From: Rhizobiaceae bacterium
GTDB lineage: Bacteria; Pseudomonadota; Alphaproteobacteria; Rhizobiales; Rhizobiaceae
Reading direction: 5' to 3'
DNA length: 7,536 nucleotides
Assembly: GCA_016793565.1 (NCBI GenBank)
Contig: JAEUMA010000236.1
Coordinates: 1 to 7,536 of the forward strand
Shown: piece after piece, positions 1 through 6,339 of the stretch
Layout: each line of letters opens with the position of its first letter
Numbering within the stretch: position 1 is the stretch's first letter
Translations under genes and position numbers: made by a program
The notes under the pieces: generated by a model
Databases searched by the model: none
The model's input: the letters and a program-made list of their open reading frames with translations, nothing else
What the model was told of the DNA's origin: nothing

Positions 1-408
1 GGCTATCTCTCGATCGCCATGACGCCGATCCCGAAGCTTTCGGCGCTGCTCGGTCTCGATGCCGAGCTCGCGCCCTACGCGGACAAGCCGGCCACCTGGT
101 TCACGGCGCGCGACGAGATCAAGGCCATCATCGCGCAGAAGGTGGCTACCCGCAGCGTGGACGAATGGCTGGCCGTGCTGGAGCCGGCCGACATCTGGTG
201 CGCCAAGGTGCTGTCCTGGCCGGAGATGATGGATCACGAAGGTTTCAAGACGCTCGACATGCTGCAGACGGTGACGCGTGAGGACGACGTGTCGATCCTG
301 ACGACGCGTTCGCCGCTGCGGGTCGACGGTACGCGCGCGAAGGTCGCGCGGGCGGCTCCGCGCATCGGCGAGCACAGCGCGAAGATACGCGCGGAGTTCG
401 GGTTGTGA
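1..408 (+). CDS. Class III CoA-transferase (CaiB/BaiF family), C-terminal part, cut by window start
   Basis: This is the last 135 codons of a gene that begins before the window; the frame is open from base 1 and ends at TGA 406-408. The text matches the C-terminal region of CaiB/BaiF enzymes. It starts with a GYLSIA-M-TPIPKLSALLGL stretch like the 'dGyi.ia.....w..l...lgl' block. Next come a 'WFTARDEIKAIIAQKVATRSVDEWLAVLE' type helix pair, the 'PADIWCAKVLSWPEMMDHEGF' type loop, and a final segment on the substrate free-acid theme. Family members move CoA between carboxylic acids in the cytoplasm. The catalytic aspartate lies in the N-terminal half and is not visible here, so activity cannot be judged. 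The next gene overlaps its stop by 4 bp (GTGA), so the two are probably translated together. The acid substrate is unknown. Family assignment is confident; specificity is not. Confidence 0.85.
   Translation, partial: GYLSIAMTPIPKLSALLGLDAELAPYADKPATWFTARDEIKAIIAQKVATRSVDEWLAVLEPADIWCAKVLSWPEMMDHEGFKTLDMLQTVTREDDVSILTTRSPLRVDGTRAKVARAAPRIGEHSAKIRAEFGL
393..396 (+). promoter_or_regulatory. Shine-Dalgarno for the GTG start at 405
   Basis: GGAG lies 8 nt before the GTG at 405-407, inside the end of the CoA-transferase gene. It supports this GTG over the later in-frame ATG at 426, which has no comparable purine run at a proper distance. Confidence 0.5.
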
Positions 409-1547
409 CCATCACCCTCAAAGGCATGACCTGGAGCCATCCGCGCGGCTTCGACCCGATGGTCGCCTGCGCGGAAATCTGGCGCGAGCGCACGGGTGTT
501 TCAATCGTCTGGGAGAAGCGCTCGCTGCAGGACTTCGAGTCCTTCCCCGTGGAGGAGCTGGCGCGCGCCTACGACATGATCGTCATCGACCATCCGCATG
601 TCGGCCAGATCACAGACGAGGGTTGCCTGGCCCCGCTCGACGTCGCAGGCCGCGAGGCCGAGCGCGACGCGCTCGCGGCGGGCAGCGTCGGGCAATCTTA
701 TCCGAGCTATGCCTGGGCCGGACGTCAATGGGCCTTCCCGATCGACGCCGCGACGCAGGTGCAGGCATGGCGGCCGGACGCCATGGCGGAGCCGCTCGGC
801 CGGTGGAGCGACGTCGTCGCGCTCGCGCGGCAAGGCAAGGTGCTGCTGCCGCTCAGGCCGCCGCATTCGCTGATGTGTTTCTACACCTTTACCGGGAATC
901 TCGGCCGCGCGTGCTCCGCGACCGGCCCGGGCGACCTGATCGACATCGAGACTGGTTCTCAAGCCTGGGAACTGCTGCGCGAGATCGATGCGCTGGTCGA
1001 CCCCTCGTGCCGGGGCATGGATCCCATCGCGGTTTCGGAGCGGATGGTTGAGCAGAATTCGCCCTTCCTCTGCTCGCCACTGATCTACGGCTATGTCAGC
1101 TATGCCACCGACGGTTTCCGGCCGAAGCGGCTCGCCTTCGCCGACATCCCAGTCGCCGGCGCGCACGGACCGGTCGGCTCGGCGCTCGGCGGCACCGGCA
1201 TCGCAGTCTCGGCCTTCTCCCGGGAGAAGCAGGCGGCCATCGACTTCGCTTACTGGGTCGCGTCGGGCGATGTCCAGCGCGGCCCCTATGCCGCGGCGGG
1301 CGGGCAGCCGGGCCACGCGGCGGCCTGGGATGACGATGCCGTCAACCGCGCGACCCACGATTTCTATCGGGCGACCCGCCGCACGCTGGAGGGCGCCTGG
1401 GTGCGTCCGCGCCACGACGGCTACATGGGCTTCCAGCAGGCCGCTTCCGACCGCATCAACGAGGGACTGGCGGCCGGCCATGCGGCGCGCCCGGTCGTCG
1501 ACGATCTCAACCGCCTTTTCCGGGAGAGCTTTGCCTCGCCCGGCTGA
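405..1547 (+). CDS. Family 1 solute-binding-like protein without a signal peptide
   Basis: This 380-aa protein has the fold signs of an ABC-importer family 1 (MalE/SBP_bac_1 type) binding protein. An N-terminal 'GFDPMVACAEIWRERTGV' segment (16-32) corresponds to the usual 'p.v..l...Fe..tGi.V' block. A 'YDMIVID' strand (57-62) follows, then the late block LGGTGIAVSAFSREKQAAIDFAYWV read in parts at 261-285, and a 'GGQPGH' loop at 299-304. The N-terminus is MTITLKGMTWSHPRG, with no basic-hydrophobic signal peptide and no lipobox. Six cysteines (22, 74, 158, 170, 202, 223) also fit a cytoplasmic protein. An upstream exported start is excluded because the gene overlaps the CoA-transferase stop. 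ATG 426 (residue 8) is an alternative start and is also leaderless. No MalF/MalG-type permease is present nearby; the downstream permeases belong to another class. It may sense or bind the CoA-transferase substrate in the cytoplasm, but this is only inference. Confidence 0.75.
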   Translation: MTITLKGMTWSHPRGFDPMVACAEIWRERTGVSIVWEKRSLQDFESFPVEELARAYDMIVIDHPHVGQITDEGCLAPLDVAGREAERDALAAGSVGQSYPSYAWAGRQWAFPIDAATQVQAWRPDAMAEPLGRWSDVVALARQGKVLLPLRPPHSLMCFYTFTGNLGRACSATGPGDLIDIETGSQAWELLREIDALVDPSCRGMDPIAVSERMVEQNSPFLCSPLIYGYVSYATDGFRPKRLAFADIPVAGAHGPVGSALGGTGIAVSAFSREKQAAIDFAYWVASGDVQRGPYAAAGGQPGHAAAWDDDAVNRATHDFYRATRRTLEGAWVRPRHDGYMGFQQAASDRINEGLAAGHAARPVVDDLNRLFRESFASPG

Positions 1548-1566
1548 GCAAGCAAGCGATGAACAC

Positions 1567-1574
1567 AGGAGGAG
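1567..1574 (+). promoter_or_regulatory. Strong Shine-Dalgarno for the exported binding protein
   Basis: AGGAGGAG ends 7 nt before ATG 1582. It is the best ribosome binding site on the + strand of the window. It fixes the start at 1582 although the same frame is open far upstream, and it fits the high expression usual for binding proteins. No convincing -35/-10 pair is visible in the 34-bp gap, so transcription probably reads through from upstream. Confidence 0.8.
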
Positions 1575-1581
1575 ACAAGCT

Positions 1582-2769
1582 ATGAAAGTGACGATCCGCG
1601 GCCTGCTGGCCGCAACCGCCCTGATATCGGCGGCCGGCACCGCCTATGCGCAAGACGTGCAGGCGGTGATCGACGGCCTGCCGACAGAACTGAAGGCACA
1701 ATATGACGGCGCCCCGCAGAAGGTCCTGCCCTCTGCATGGGACAATTTCGCCGCCCCGGCCAAGCCGTGGAAGTGGTGCCATTCGGAATCCTACCAGGGC
1801 AATCCGTGGCGCGTCAGCGTCACCAACGAACTGAAGCGGCTGGTCGACGGCCTGATCGCCGACGGCACCGTCGCGAGCTTTGAAGTGTCGGATTCCAACA
1901 ACGATACTAGCCAGCAGATCAACCAGATCCGCGCCTTCATCGACAAGGGCTGCTCGATCATCACCTCGATCCCCGGTTCCGCGACCGCGCTGGACGAGGC
2001 GATCGACGCCGCCGCCAAGGCCGGCATCCCCTTCGTGACGGCGGCCGGCTCGGTGACCAGCCCGAACGCCATCAATGTCGATTCCAACTATGCCCGCTGG
2101 GGCTACGACATGATGGCGGCGGTCGGCACCGCCCTCCCCGAGGGCGGCAGCGTGCTTTTGGTCGAGGGTATCGCCGGCCACCCGATCGTGGTGCAGGAGC
2201 GCGAGGGCGGTGACAAGGCGCTGGCCGAGTATCCGAAGCTGAAGGTTGCCCGTTCGGTCAACGGCAACTGGACACCCAACGTCACCAAGACTGTGGTGCT
2301 GCAGGCGATCGCCACCAACCCGGCGGCAATCGACGCGGTGTGGACGACCGGTTCCGAAAGCCGCGTCGTGGCCGAGGCCTTTTCGGAAGCCGGCCGGCCG
2401 GCGCCGCTCATCACCGGCTCGATCACCGGCGACGCGCTCGGCTACTGGAAGGCCAATCCCGACAAGTACCGTTTCGAGGGCCACGCCGTGCTGCCGGGCT
2501 GGACGGCGCAGACGCTGTTCCGCGTCGGCACCCGCCTGCTCGACGGGCAGAAGCCGAAGCTCAACACGCTGCTGATCCCGATCCCGCCGGTCCACGCGGC
2601 CGACCTCGACAAATGGTACCAGGATTGCATGACGCCGGACGCCGTTTCGGTTTTCCCGGTGCCGCCGACCGACCCGATGCCGGAAGAGTGGCTCAACGCC
2701 TATTTCTCGAACCCGGCGCCGACCAAAGGCTGGGATTATTCGAAAGTCCCGGGCGCCTGCGCGCAGTGA
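1582..2769 (+). CDS. Periplasmic sugar-type ABC transporter substrate-binding protein (RbsB-like, Peripla_BP_4)
   Basis: This 395-aa protein has a clear Sec signal peptide: MKVTIRG, a hydrophobic stretch of about 8-20, and a cleavage site TAYA|QD after residue 23. The mature part is a type I periplasmic binding protein. Family signs include 'KWCHSESYQGNPWR' (64-77) and 'SNNDTSQQINQIRAFIDKG' (105-123, the usual Q...Q..qi..li..g). Then come 'AIDAAAKAGIPFV' (140-152), VDSNYARWGY (166-175, the N/D-W-G element before a new helix), and 'GSITGDALGYW' (279-289). It captures the ligand in the periplasm and presents it to the two permeases encoded downstream. At 395 aa it is longer than RbsB (about 300), because of about 40 extra residues before the core and a C-terminal extension. 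Four cysteines remain in the mature protein (66, 124, 349, 393), possibly forming two disulfides. The ligand is not predictable; simple sugars, sugar acids or polyols are typical of the class. Confidence 0.9.
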   Translation: MKVTIRGLLAATALISAAGTAYAQDVQAVIDGLPTELKAQYDGAPQKVLPSAWDNFAAPAKPWKWCHSESYQGNPWRVSVTNELKRLVDGLIADGTVASFEVSDSNNDTSQQINQIRAFIDKGCSIITSIPGSATALDEAIDAAAKAGIPFVTAAGSVTSPNAINVDSNYARWGYDMMAAVGTALPEGGSVLLVEGIAGHPIVVQEREGGDKALAEYPKLKVARSVNGNWTPNVTKTVVLQAIATNPAAIDAVWTTGSESRVVAEAFSEAGRPAPLITGSITGDALGYWKANPDKYRFEGHAVLPGWTAQTLFRVGTRLLDGQKPKLNTLLIPIPPVHAADLDKWYQDCMTPDAVSVFPVPPTDPMPEEWLNAYFSNPAPTKGWDYSKVPGACAQ

Positions 2770-2786
2770 CATCGACTTGAGCTGAC

Positions 2787-2815
2787 TGAAGCCGGCTCGT
2801 CGCGAGCCGGCTTCA
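2787..2815 (+). terminator. Strong hairpin after the binding-protein gene (attenuating terminator or mRNA stabiliser)
   Basis: A perfect 13-bp inverted repeat (left arm 2787-2799, right arm 2803-2815) with a TCG loop starts 18 bases after the binding-protein stop. The stem is GC-rich with TGAA/TTCA at the base. Only ATTGAT follows, not a run of T, so it is not a textbook intrinsic terminator. In many importer operons such a hairpin after the binding-protein gene protects the upstream message and allows only part of the transcripts to continue, which gives more binding protein than membrane parts. That role is inferred here from position. Confidence 0.75.
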
Positions 2816-2907
2816 TTGATGGGATATTTCAGGCTTGAGCTGCCCCGCTCCTTCCGAGATTGTCGCAAGCTCCGTATCGAGCCACTGCCAGCGGCCGGCG
2901 TGATCCC
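2816..2907 (+). other. Untranslated spacer before the first ATPase gene
   Basis: About 92 bases between the hairpin and ATG 2908 contain no good Shine-Dalgarno near the start and no clear promoter pair. An in-frame TTG at 2860 would add 16 residues (MSQAPYRA...) that do not resemble any ATPase N-terminus; I therefore prefer ATG 2908. Nothing else is seen in it. Confidence 0.4.
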
Positions 2908-3645
2908 ATGCTTGAGGTTCAGACCATCTCCAAGCGTTATGGCGAAACGATCGCGCTGCAAAACGCCTCGATCGCCTTTCGTGCCGGCACAATCCACACG
3001 ATCCTGGGCGAGAACGGCTCCGGCAAGAGCACGCTGGTCAAGCTGCTTTCCGGCATCGTGCAGCCGGACTCCGGAACGATCCGGCTCGACGGGCACGCCT
3101 TTTCGGGCCCGAACCCGGCCTCGTTCCAGGCGGCGGGATTCGCCACCGTCTTCCAGGAAGTACTGATCGCGCCGGACCGCAGCGTCACGGACAATATCCT
3201 GCTCGGGCTGGACGGACTGCTGAAGCGCGCCGTGCCGCGCGGCGAACGCCGCGGCCGCGCCGCCGGCATTCTTGCCCGCTTCGCCAGAACAGAGGTGCCG
3301 CTCGACCGCCCGGCCGGCCTGCTGCCGCTCGCCGCGCAGCAGCTCGTGGTGCTTGCCCGCGCTCTCGCCCGCGACCCAAAGATTCTCATTCTCGACGAGG
3401 TGACCGCCGCACTGGATTTCGCCGACCGGGAGGCGGTCTTCGCCCTGATGCGCAACCTCGCCGAGGAAGGCCGGCTGATCCTGTTCATCACCCACCGCAT
3501 GGACGAGGTGATGGCGCTGTCCGACCGCATTTCCATCCTGCGCGGTGGCCAGGTCGTGCGCACGGAAGAGCGCGGGACATCCTCGCCCGCCGAACTGCTG
3601 CGCGCCATGGCCCCGCAGACCGCCGCGGAACTCGCCCATGCTTGA
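2908..3645 (+). CDS. Sugar ABC transporter ATPase, N-type half (RbsA/MglA N-domain as a separate protein)
   Basis: This 245-aa protein is a single ABC nucleotide-binding domain that drives uptake by hydrolysing ATP at the inner face of the membrane. Visible motifs are the A-loop region KRYGETIAL (9-17), Walker A GENGSGKST (34-42, K40), Q-loop FQE with Q83, Walker B ILILDE (159-164), D-loop ALD (168-170) and H-loop FITHRMDE with H196. The signature is degenerate: LPLAAQQ (139-145) stands where LSGGQ is expected. N-domains of tandem sugar ATPases (for example RbsA) also have weak signatures, so this matches that domain type. Tandem family members are about 500 aa with both domains fused; here the protein stops after one. 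The next gene overlaps by 8 bp and encodes the matching C-type half. The start is ATG 2908, giving MLEVQTISKRYG, a normal domain start, although the ribosome binding site is poor. Confidence 0.9.
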   Translation: MLEVQTISKRYGETIALQNASIAFRAGTIHTILGENGSGKSTLVKLLSGIVQPDSGTIRLDGHAFSGPNPASFQAAGFATVFQEVLIAPDRSVTDNILLGLDGLLKRAVPRGERRGRAAGILARFARTEVPLDRPAGLLPLAAQQLVVLARALARDPKILILDEVTAALDFADREAVFALMRNLAEEGRLILFITHRMDEVMALSDRISILRGGQVVRTEERGTSSPAELLRAMAPQTAAELAHA

Positions 3646-4378
3646 CGTGGCGCTCCATGTTCGCGGCGTGTCGCTCGCGGCCGGCAAGGCGCCGATCACG
3701 CAGACGATCGCCCCCGGCGAGATCGTCGGGCTGGCGGGACTCGACGGCCATGGCCAGGAGCGCTTCCTGCAGACGCTGGCGGGGCTGCATGCACCCCCGG
3801 CCGGCGAAGTCGTGCTGTCGTCGGCAAAGGGCGAACAGGCGATCCGGACGTTTCGCACGGCCGTGGCGGCGGGCATCGCTTATCTGCCGCGCGACCGCCG
3901 CGCCACCGGCATCTTCCCGACACAGTCTGTGCTCGACAATTTCGCCATCGCCACACCGGAGCGCGACAGTCGCTTCGGCCTGATCAGCTTCGCGCGCCGC
4001 CGCGCCCGCTATGAACGCTACCGCGACAAGCTCTCGATCGTGGCGCAGCGGCCGGACGCGCCCATCACGACGCTGTCGGGCGGCAACCAGCAGAAGGTGC
4101 TCTTGGCCCGCGCCCTGGCGCTGGAGCCGAAACTTCTCCTGCTCAACGACCCCACGCGCGGCGTCGACGTGGCCACGCGGCATGTCCTCTACGACGTCTT
4201 TCGCGACCTGGCGGCCGGCGGAATGGGGCTGGTGATCCTCTCGACCGAGATCGAGGAGGTGCTGCTTCTTTGCCAGCGTGTGCTGGTCTTCCGCGAATAC
4301 GAGGTGGCGGCCGAGCTGTCCGGCGAAGCGATGAGCGCCGATACGGTCATCGCCGCCATGTTCGGGCGGGCGGCATGA
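3638..4378 (+). CDS. Sugar ABC transporter ATPase, C-type half with degenerate P-loop (RbsA/MglA C-domain as a separate protein)
   Basis: This 246-aa protein has a perfect signature LSGGNQQK (146-153) and a GVD D-loop (175-177). Its P-loop is GLDGHGQER (34-42), with Q40 where lysine should be. This loss is typical of C-domains in RbsA/MglA/XylG-type tandem ATPases ('GLxGAGRTE'). The Walker B end is LLLLNDP (167-172), with Asn-Asp in place of Asp-Glu. The H-loop position is Thr203 (STEIEEV), not His. It is therefore expected to supply LSGGQ in trans to the partner's ATP site and not to hydrolyse ATP itself. It also has the PRDRRATGIFP block (85-95), a C-domain hallmark. Start ATG 3638 overlaps the previous stop by 8 bp and has a weak GGAA seven bases upstream, so translation is probably coupled. 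MLDVALHVRGVSLA is a normal domain start. Confidence 0.9.
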   Translation: MLDVALHVRGVSLAAGKAPITQTIAPGEIVGLAGLDGHGQERFLQTLAGLHAPPAGEVVLSSAKGEQAIRTFRTAVAAGIAYLPRDRRATGIFPTQSVLDNFAIATPERDSRFGLISFARRRARYERYRDKLSIVAQRPDAPITTLSGGNQQKVLLARALALEPKLLLLNDPTRGVDVATRHVLYDVFRDLAAGGMGLVILSTEIEEVLLLCQRVLVFREYEVAAELSGEAMSADTVIAAMFGRAA

Positions 4379-4413
4379 TGACAAGGTGCCGCGTCTCTTC
4401 GGTGCCGGCATGA
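4375..4413 (+). other. 12-codon overlapping ORF between the second ATPase and permease genes
   Basis: ATG 4375 shares ATGA with the ATPase stop. The frame then reads MMTRCRVSSVPA and ends at TGA 4411-4413, which shares ATGA with an in-frame ATG (4410) of the permease. It could pass ribosomes from one gene to the next, or be the trace of a one-base deletion in the original permease start. It may also be chance. No protein function is suggested. Confidence 0.25.
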
Positions 4414-5363
4414 GCGGCGGGAAATTCCTCTCCGCGCTCGGCAGCGCCGGTTTCGCGATGATCCTGCTGGGCGTGCTGCTGGCGGCCAATCTGCTGCTCA
4501 ACCCGGTGCGCTTCCAACCCGCCGGCTGGGGTACGCTGATGGGGCTGGCGGCGCCGCTGATCGGGGCGGCGGCCGCGTCGACGCCTGTGATCCTGGCCGG
4601 GCGCGGCGGTATCGACATTTCCGTCGGCCCGCTGATGGGCTTCATCAACGCCGTCGTCATCCAGGTCCTGTTCCTGAACGCCGGCATCGCCTCGCCGCTG
4701 GTGATCGTGCCGGCCGCGCTGCTGCTCGGCGCGGCGGTGGGCGCTGTCAACGGCTTCATGGCGACGGTGGTGCGCATCCAGCCGATCGTCGCCACCCTCG
4801 GGACGTATCTGGTGCTGGCCGGCGTGACGCTGACGATCCTGCCGGCGCCGATCGGCCCGGCGCCCGGCTGGCTGAAGGCGATGGCCGGCCCCATCTCGAT
4901 CGTGCCGCTGGCGGCGATCTTCCTGTTCTGGTGGGCGATCCGCCAGACGCCCTATTACGACCAGCTGATGGCGGTGGGCAGCGACGACCGCGCCGCCTTC
5001 ACGGCCGGCGTGCCGGTCGGCAAGGTGCGCTTCATCGCCTATGTCATCACGGGCATCCTGGCGGCCGTCGCCGGGCTGATGCTGACCGCGCTGATCGGCT
5101 CGGCCGATCCCAACATCGGCGCGAACTACACGCTGATCGCGATCGCGGCCGCCGCACTGGGCGGCGTGAGCCTGGCCGGCGGGCGCGGCGGGCTGGCGGG
5201 CGCCGCCATCGGCGCCATCGTCATCTTCCTGCTGCAGAGCCTGCTCACCGCCTTCAACGTTTCCACCTATGTGCTGCAGATCGCCTACGGCACCATTCTG
5301 GTGCTGGCGGTGATGCTGACGGCCGTGCAGGACAGGCTGGCCGCCCGGAGGGCCGTGCGATGA
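4386..5363 (+). CDS. Sugar ABC transporter permease 1 (BPD_transp_2, RbsC-like)
   Basis: This 325-aa inner-membrane protein is built of about 8-10 hydrophobic segments, among them residues 19-38, 50-71, 85-98, 104-122, 133-152, 171-184, 215-237, 249-263, 270-290 and 297-313. Diagnostic family motifs are GGIDISVG (74-81), GAVNGFM...IQPIVATLGT (119-140) and the late ALGGVSLAGGRGG (257-269). It forms one half of the channel and pairs with the permease encoded next. The start is uncertain. GTG 4386 sits 7 bases after the ATPase stop with no clear ribosome binding site. ATG 4410 (residue 9, MSGGKFLS) is equally possible and is touched by a small overlapping ORF. The extra eight residues MPRLFGAG would lie in the cytoplasm and change nothing in the fold. 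The gene ends in a 4-bp ATGA overlap with the next permease. Confidence 0.9.
   Translation: MPRLFGAGMSGGKFLSALGSAGFAMILLGVLLAANLLLNPVRFQPAGWGTLMGLAAPLIGAAAASTPVILAGRGGIDISVGPLMGFINAVVIQVLFLNAGIASPLVIVPAALLLGAAVGAVNGFMATVVRIQPIVATLGTYLVLAGVTLTILPAPIGPAPGWLKAMAGPISIVPLAAIFLFWWAIRQTPYYDQLMAVGSDDRAAFTAGVPVGKVRFIAYVITGILAAVAGLMLTALIGSADPNIGANYTLIAIAAAALGGVSLAGGRGGLAGAAIGAIVIFLLQSLLTAFNVSTYVLQIAYGTILVLAVMLTAVQDRLAARRAVR
5347..5352 (+). promoter_or_regulatory. Shine-Dalgarno for permease 2
   Basis: GGAGGG lies 7 nt before ATG 5360, inside the last codons of permease 1. It confirms the start at 5360 although the same frame is open upstream to 4931. Confidence 0.7.
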
Positions 5364-6331
5364 GGGCGGACCGCAGTTGGCTCTCGGGAACAAACGGTCG
5401 CGTCGCCGGCGCCTTTCTGGTGGCGCTGATGCTCCATCTTGCCGGCACGCTGCTCATTCCCGGCTATTCGGCGCCCTTCGCCATCCGCGCCATTCTCGTG
5501 CTCGCCGCACTGCTGGCGGTCGCCTCGATCGGCCAGACGCTGGTGGTGATCCTGGGCGGCATCGACCTCTCCATCCCCTTCGTGATCGGCTTCGCCAACG
5601 TCGTGGCCGCGCAGCTCTACGGCCAGGGCTGGAACTTCGGGCTGGTCTGCCTGCTGGTGGCCGTGCTGGCGCTGGGGATCGGCGCGCTGAATGGCCTGAT
5701 CTCGCGCGGACTGAACATCCATCCGCTGATCGTTACGCTAGGCATCGGAATGATCGTGCAGGGGCTGGTGCTTCTGTGGACGAAGGGCTTCCCGTCGGGT
5801 TCCGCCCCGCAGGCCGTATCCAGCTTCGTTTCGATCGGCGGTTCGGTCGGCCCGCTGCCGGTGCCGTGGCTGGTACCGTGCCTCGTAGTGCTGACAGCGA
5901 TGGTGGTGGTGGTGCTCGCGCGCACGCCCTACGGACGCCGGCTCTACGCGCTGGGCAGCAATCCCGGCGCCGCTCCGCTCGCGCTGATCGATCCCGTGCG
6001 CATGTGGGTGGCCACCTATGCAGCGAGCGCCTTCTTCGCCGCGGTGGCCGGCGTTCTGCTGCTGGGTTTCACCGGTTCCGCCTATGGTGATGTCGGCCAG
6101 CCCTACCTCTTCCAGACCATCGCGGCCGTCGTGGTCGGCGGGGCGGCGCTGGTGGGCGGCCGCGGCAGCTATCTGGGCACGGTGGCCGGCGCGCTGGTGC
6201 TGACGGAGATCAACACGCTTTTGATCGGCCTCGGCTTCCAGCCGGCCGCGGTGCAGGCCGCGCTCGGCCTGATCATCGTGCTGCTGGTCTCGCTCTACGG
6301 CCGCGAAAGGCACGTGAGCACCACCATCTGA
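5360..6331 (+). CDS. Sugar ABC transporter permease 2 (BPD_transp_2, RbsC-like)
   Basis: This 323-aa inner-membrane permease belongs to the same family as its neighbour and gives the second half of the channel. It has GGIDLSIP (66-73), GALNGLISRGLNIHPLIVTLG in two parts (108-128), RTPYGRRLYALGSN (188-201) and VVVGGAALVGGRGS (257-270). Hydrophobic segments cover most of the length, for example 15-34, 43-64, 72-87, 93-112, 122-140, 168-187, 216-236, 251-265, 271-291 and 295-313. 'YGRRLYALGSNPGAA' is the cytoplasmic EAA-like loop that contacts the ATPase in this class; permease 1 has the matching 'YYDQLMAVGSDDRAA' loop (190-204), so both share one ancestor but are clearly diverged. The start overlaps the previous stop by 4 bp. 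It ends 8 bp before the stop of the convergent amidohydrolase gene. Confidence 0.92.
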   Translation: MRADRSWLSGTNGRVAGAFLVALMLHLAGTLLIPGYSAPFAIRAILVLAALLAVASIGQTLVVILGGIDLSIPFVIGFANVVAAQLYGQGWNFGLVCLLVAVLALGIGALNGLISRGLNIHPLIVTLGIGMIVQGLVLLWTKGFPSGSAPQAVSSFVSIGGSVGPLPVPWLVPCLVVLTAMVVVVLARTPYGRRLYALGSNPGAAPLALIDPVRMWVATYAASAFFAAVAGVLLLGFTGSAYGDVGQPYLFQTIAAVVVGGAALVGGRGSYLGTVAGALVLTEINTLLIGLGFQPAAVQAALGLIIVLLVSLYGRERHVSTTI

Positions 6332-6339
6332 GGCAACGG

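Noticed and set aside
1093..1581. Open frame upstream of the exported binding protein, in the same frame
   Set aside because: It lies inside the preceding gene in another frame and reads as Arg/Ser/Pro-rich noise. The strong ribosome binding site and signal peptide set the start at 1582.
501..1640. A 379-codon open frame on the - strand opposite the leaderless binding-like gene
   Set aside because: It is an antisense shadow: low-complexity Arg/Ala/Asp composition, no domain, while the + strand frame carries family blocks.
1507..3876. A 789-codon open frame on the - strand crossing the binding protein and first ATPase genes
   Set aside because: It runs opposite to genes with clear domains and motifs, its translation is rich in Arg, Gly, Ala and Val without any recognisable motif, and long antisense frames are common in GC-rich DNA with biased third positions.
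3488..5393. Two long - strand frames (3488-4894 and 4347-5393) opposite the ATPase and permeases
   Set aside because: The composition is His/Gln/Arg/Asp-rich or random, as expected from the reverse of permease codons; no family is recognised and the + strand genes are certain.
5901..5912. TGG triplet repeat in permease 2
   Set aside because: Four units only, coding for a valine run inside a membrane segment; explained by protein composition.
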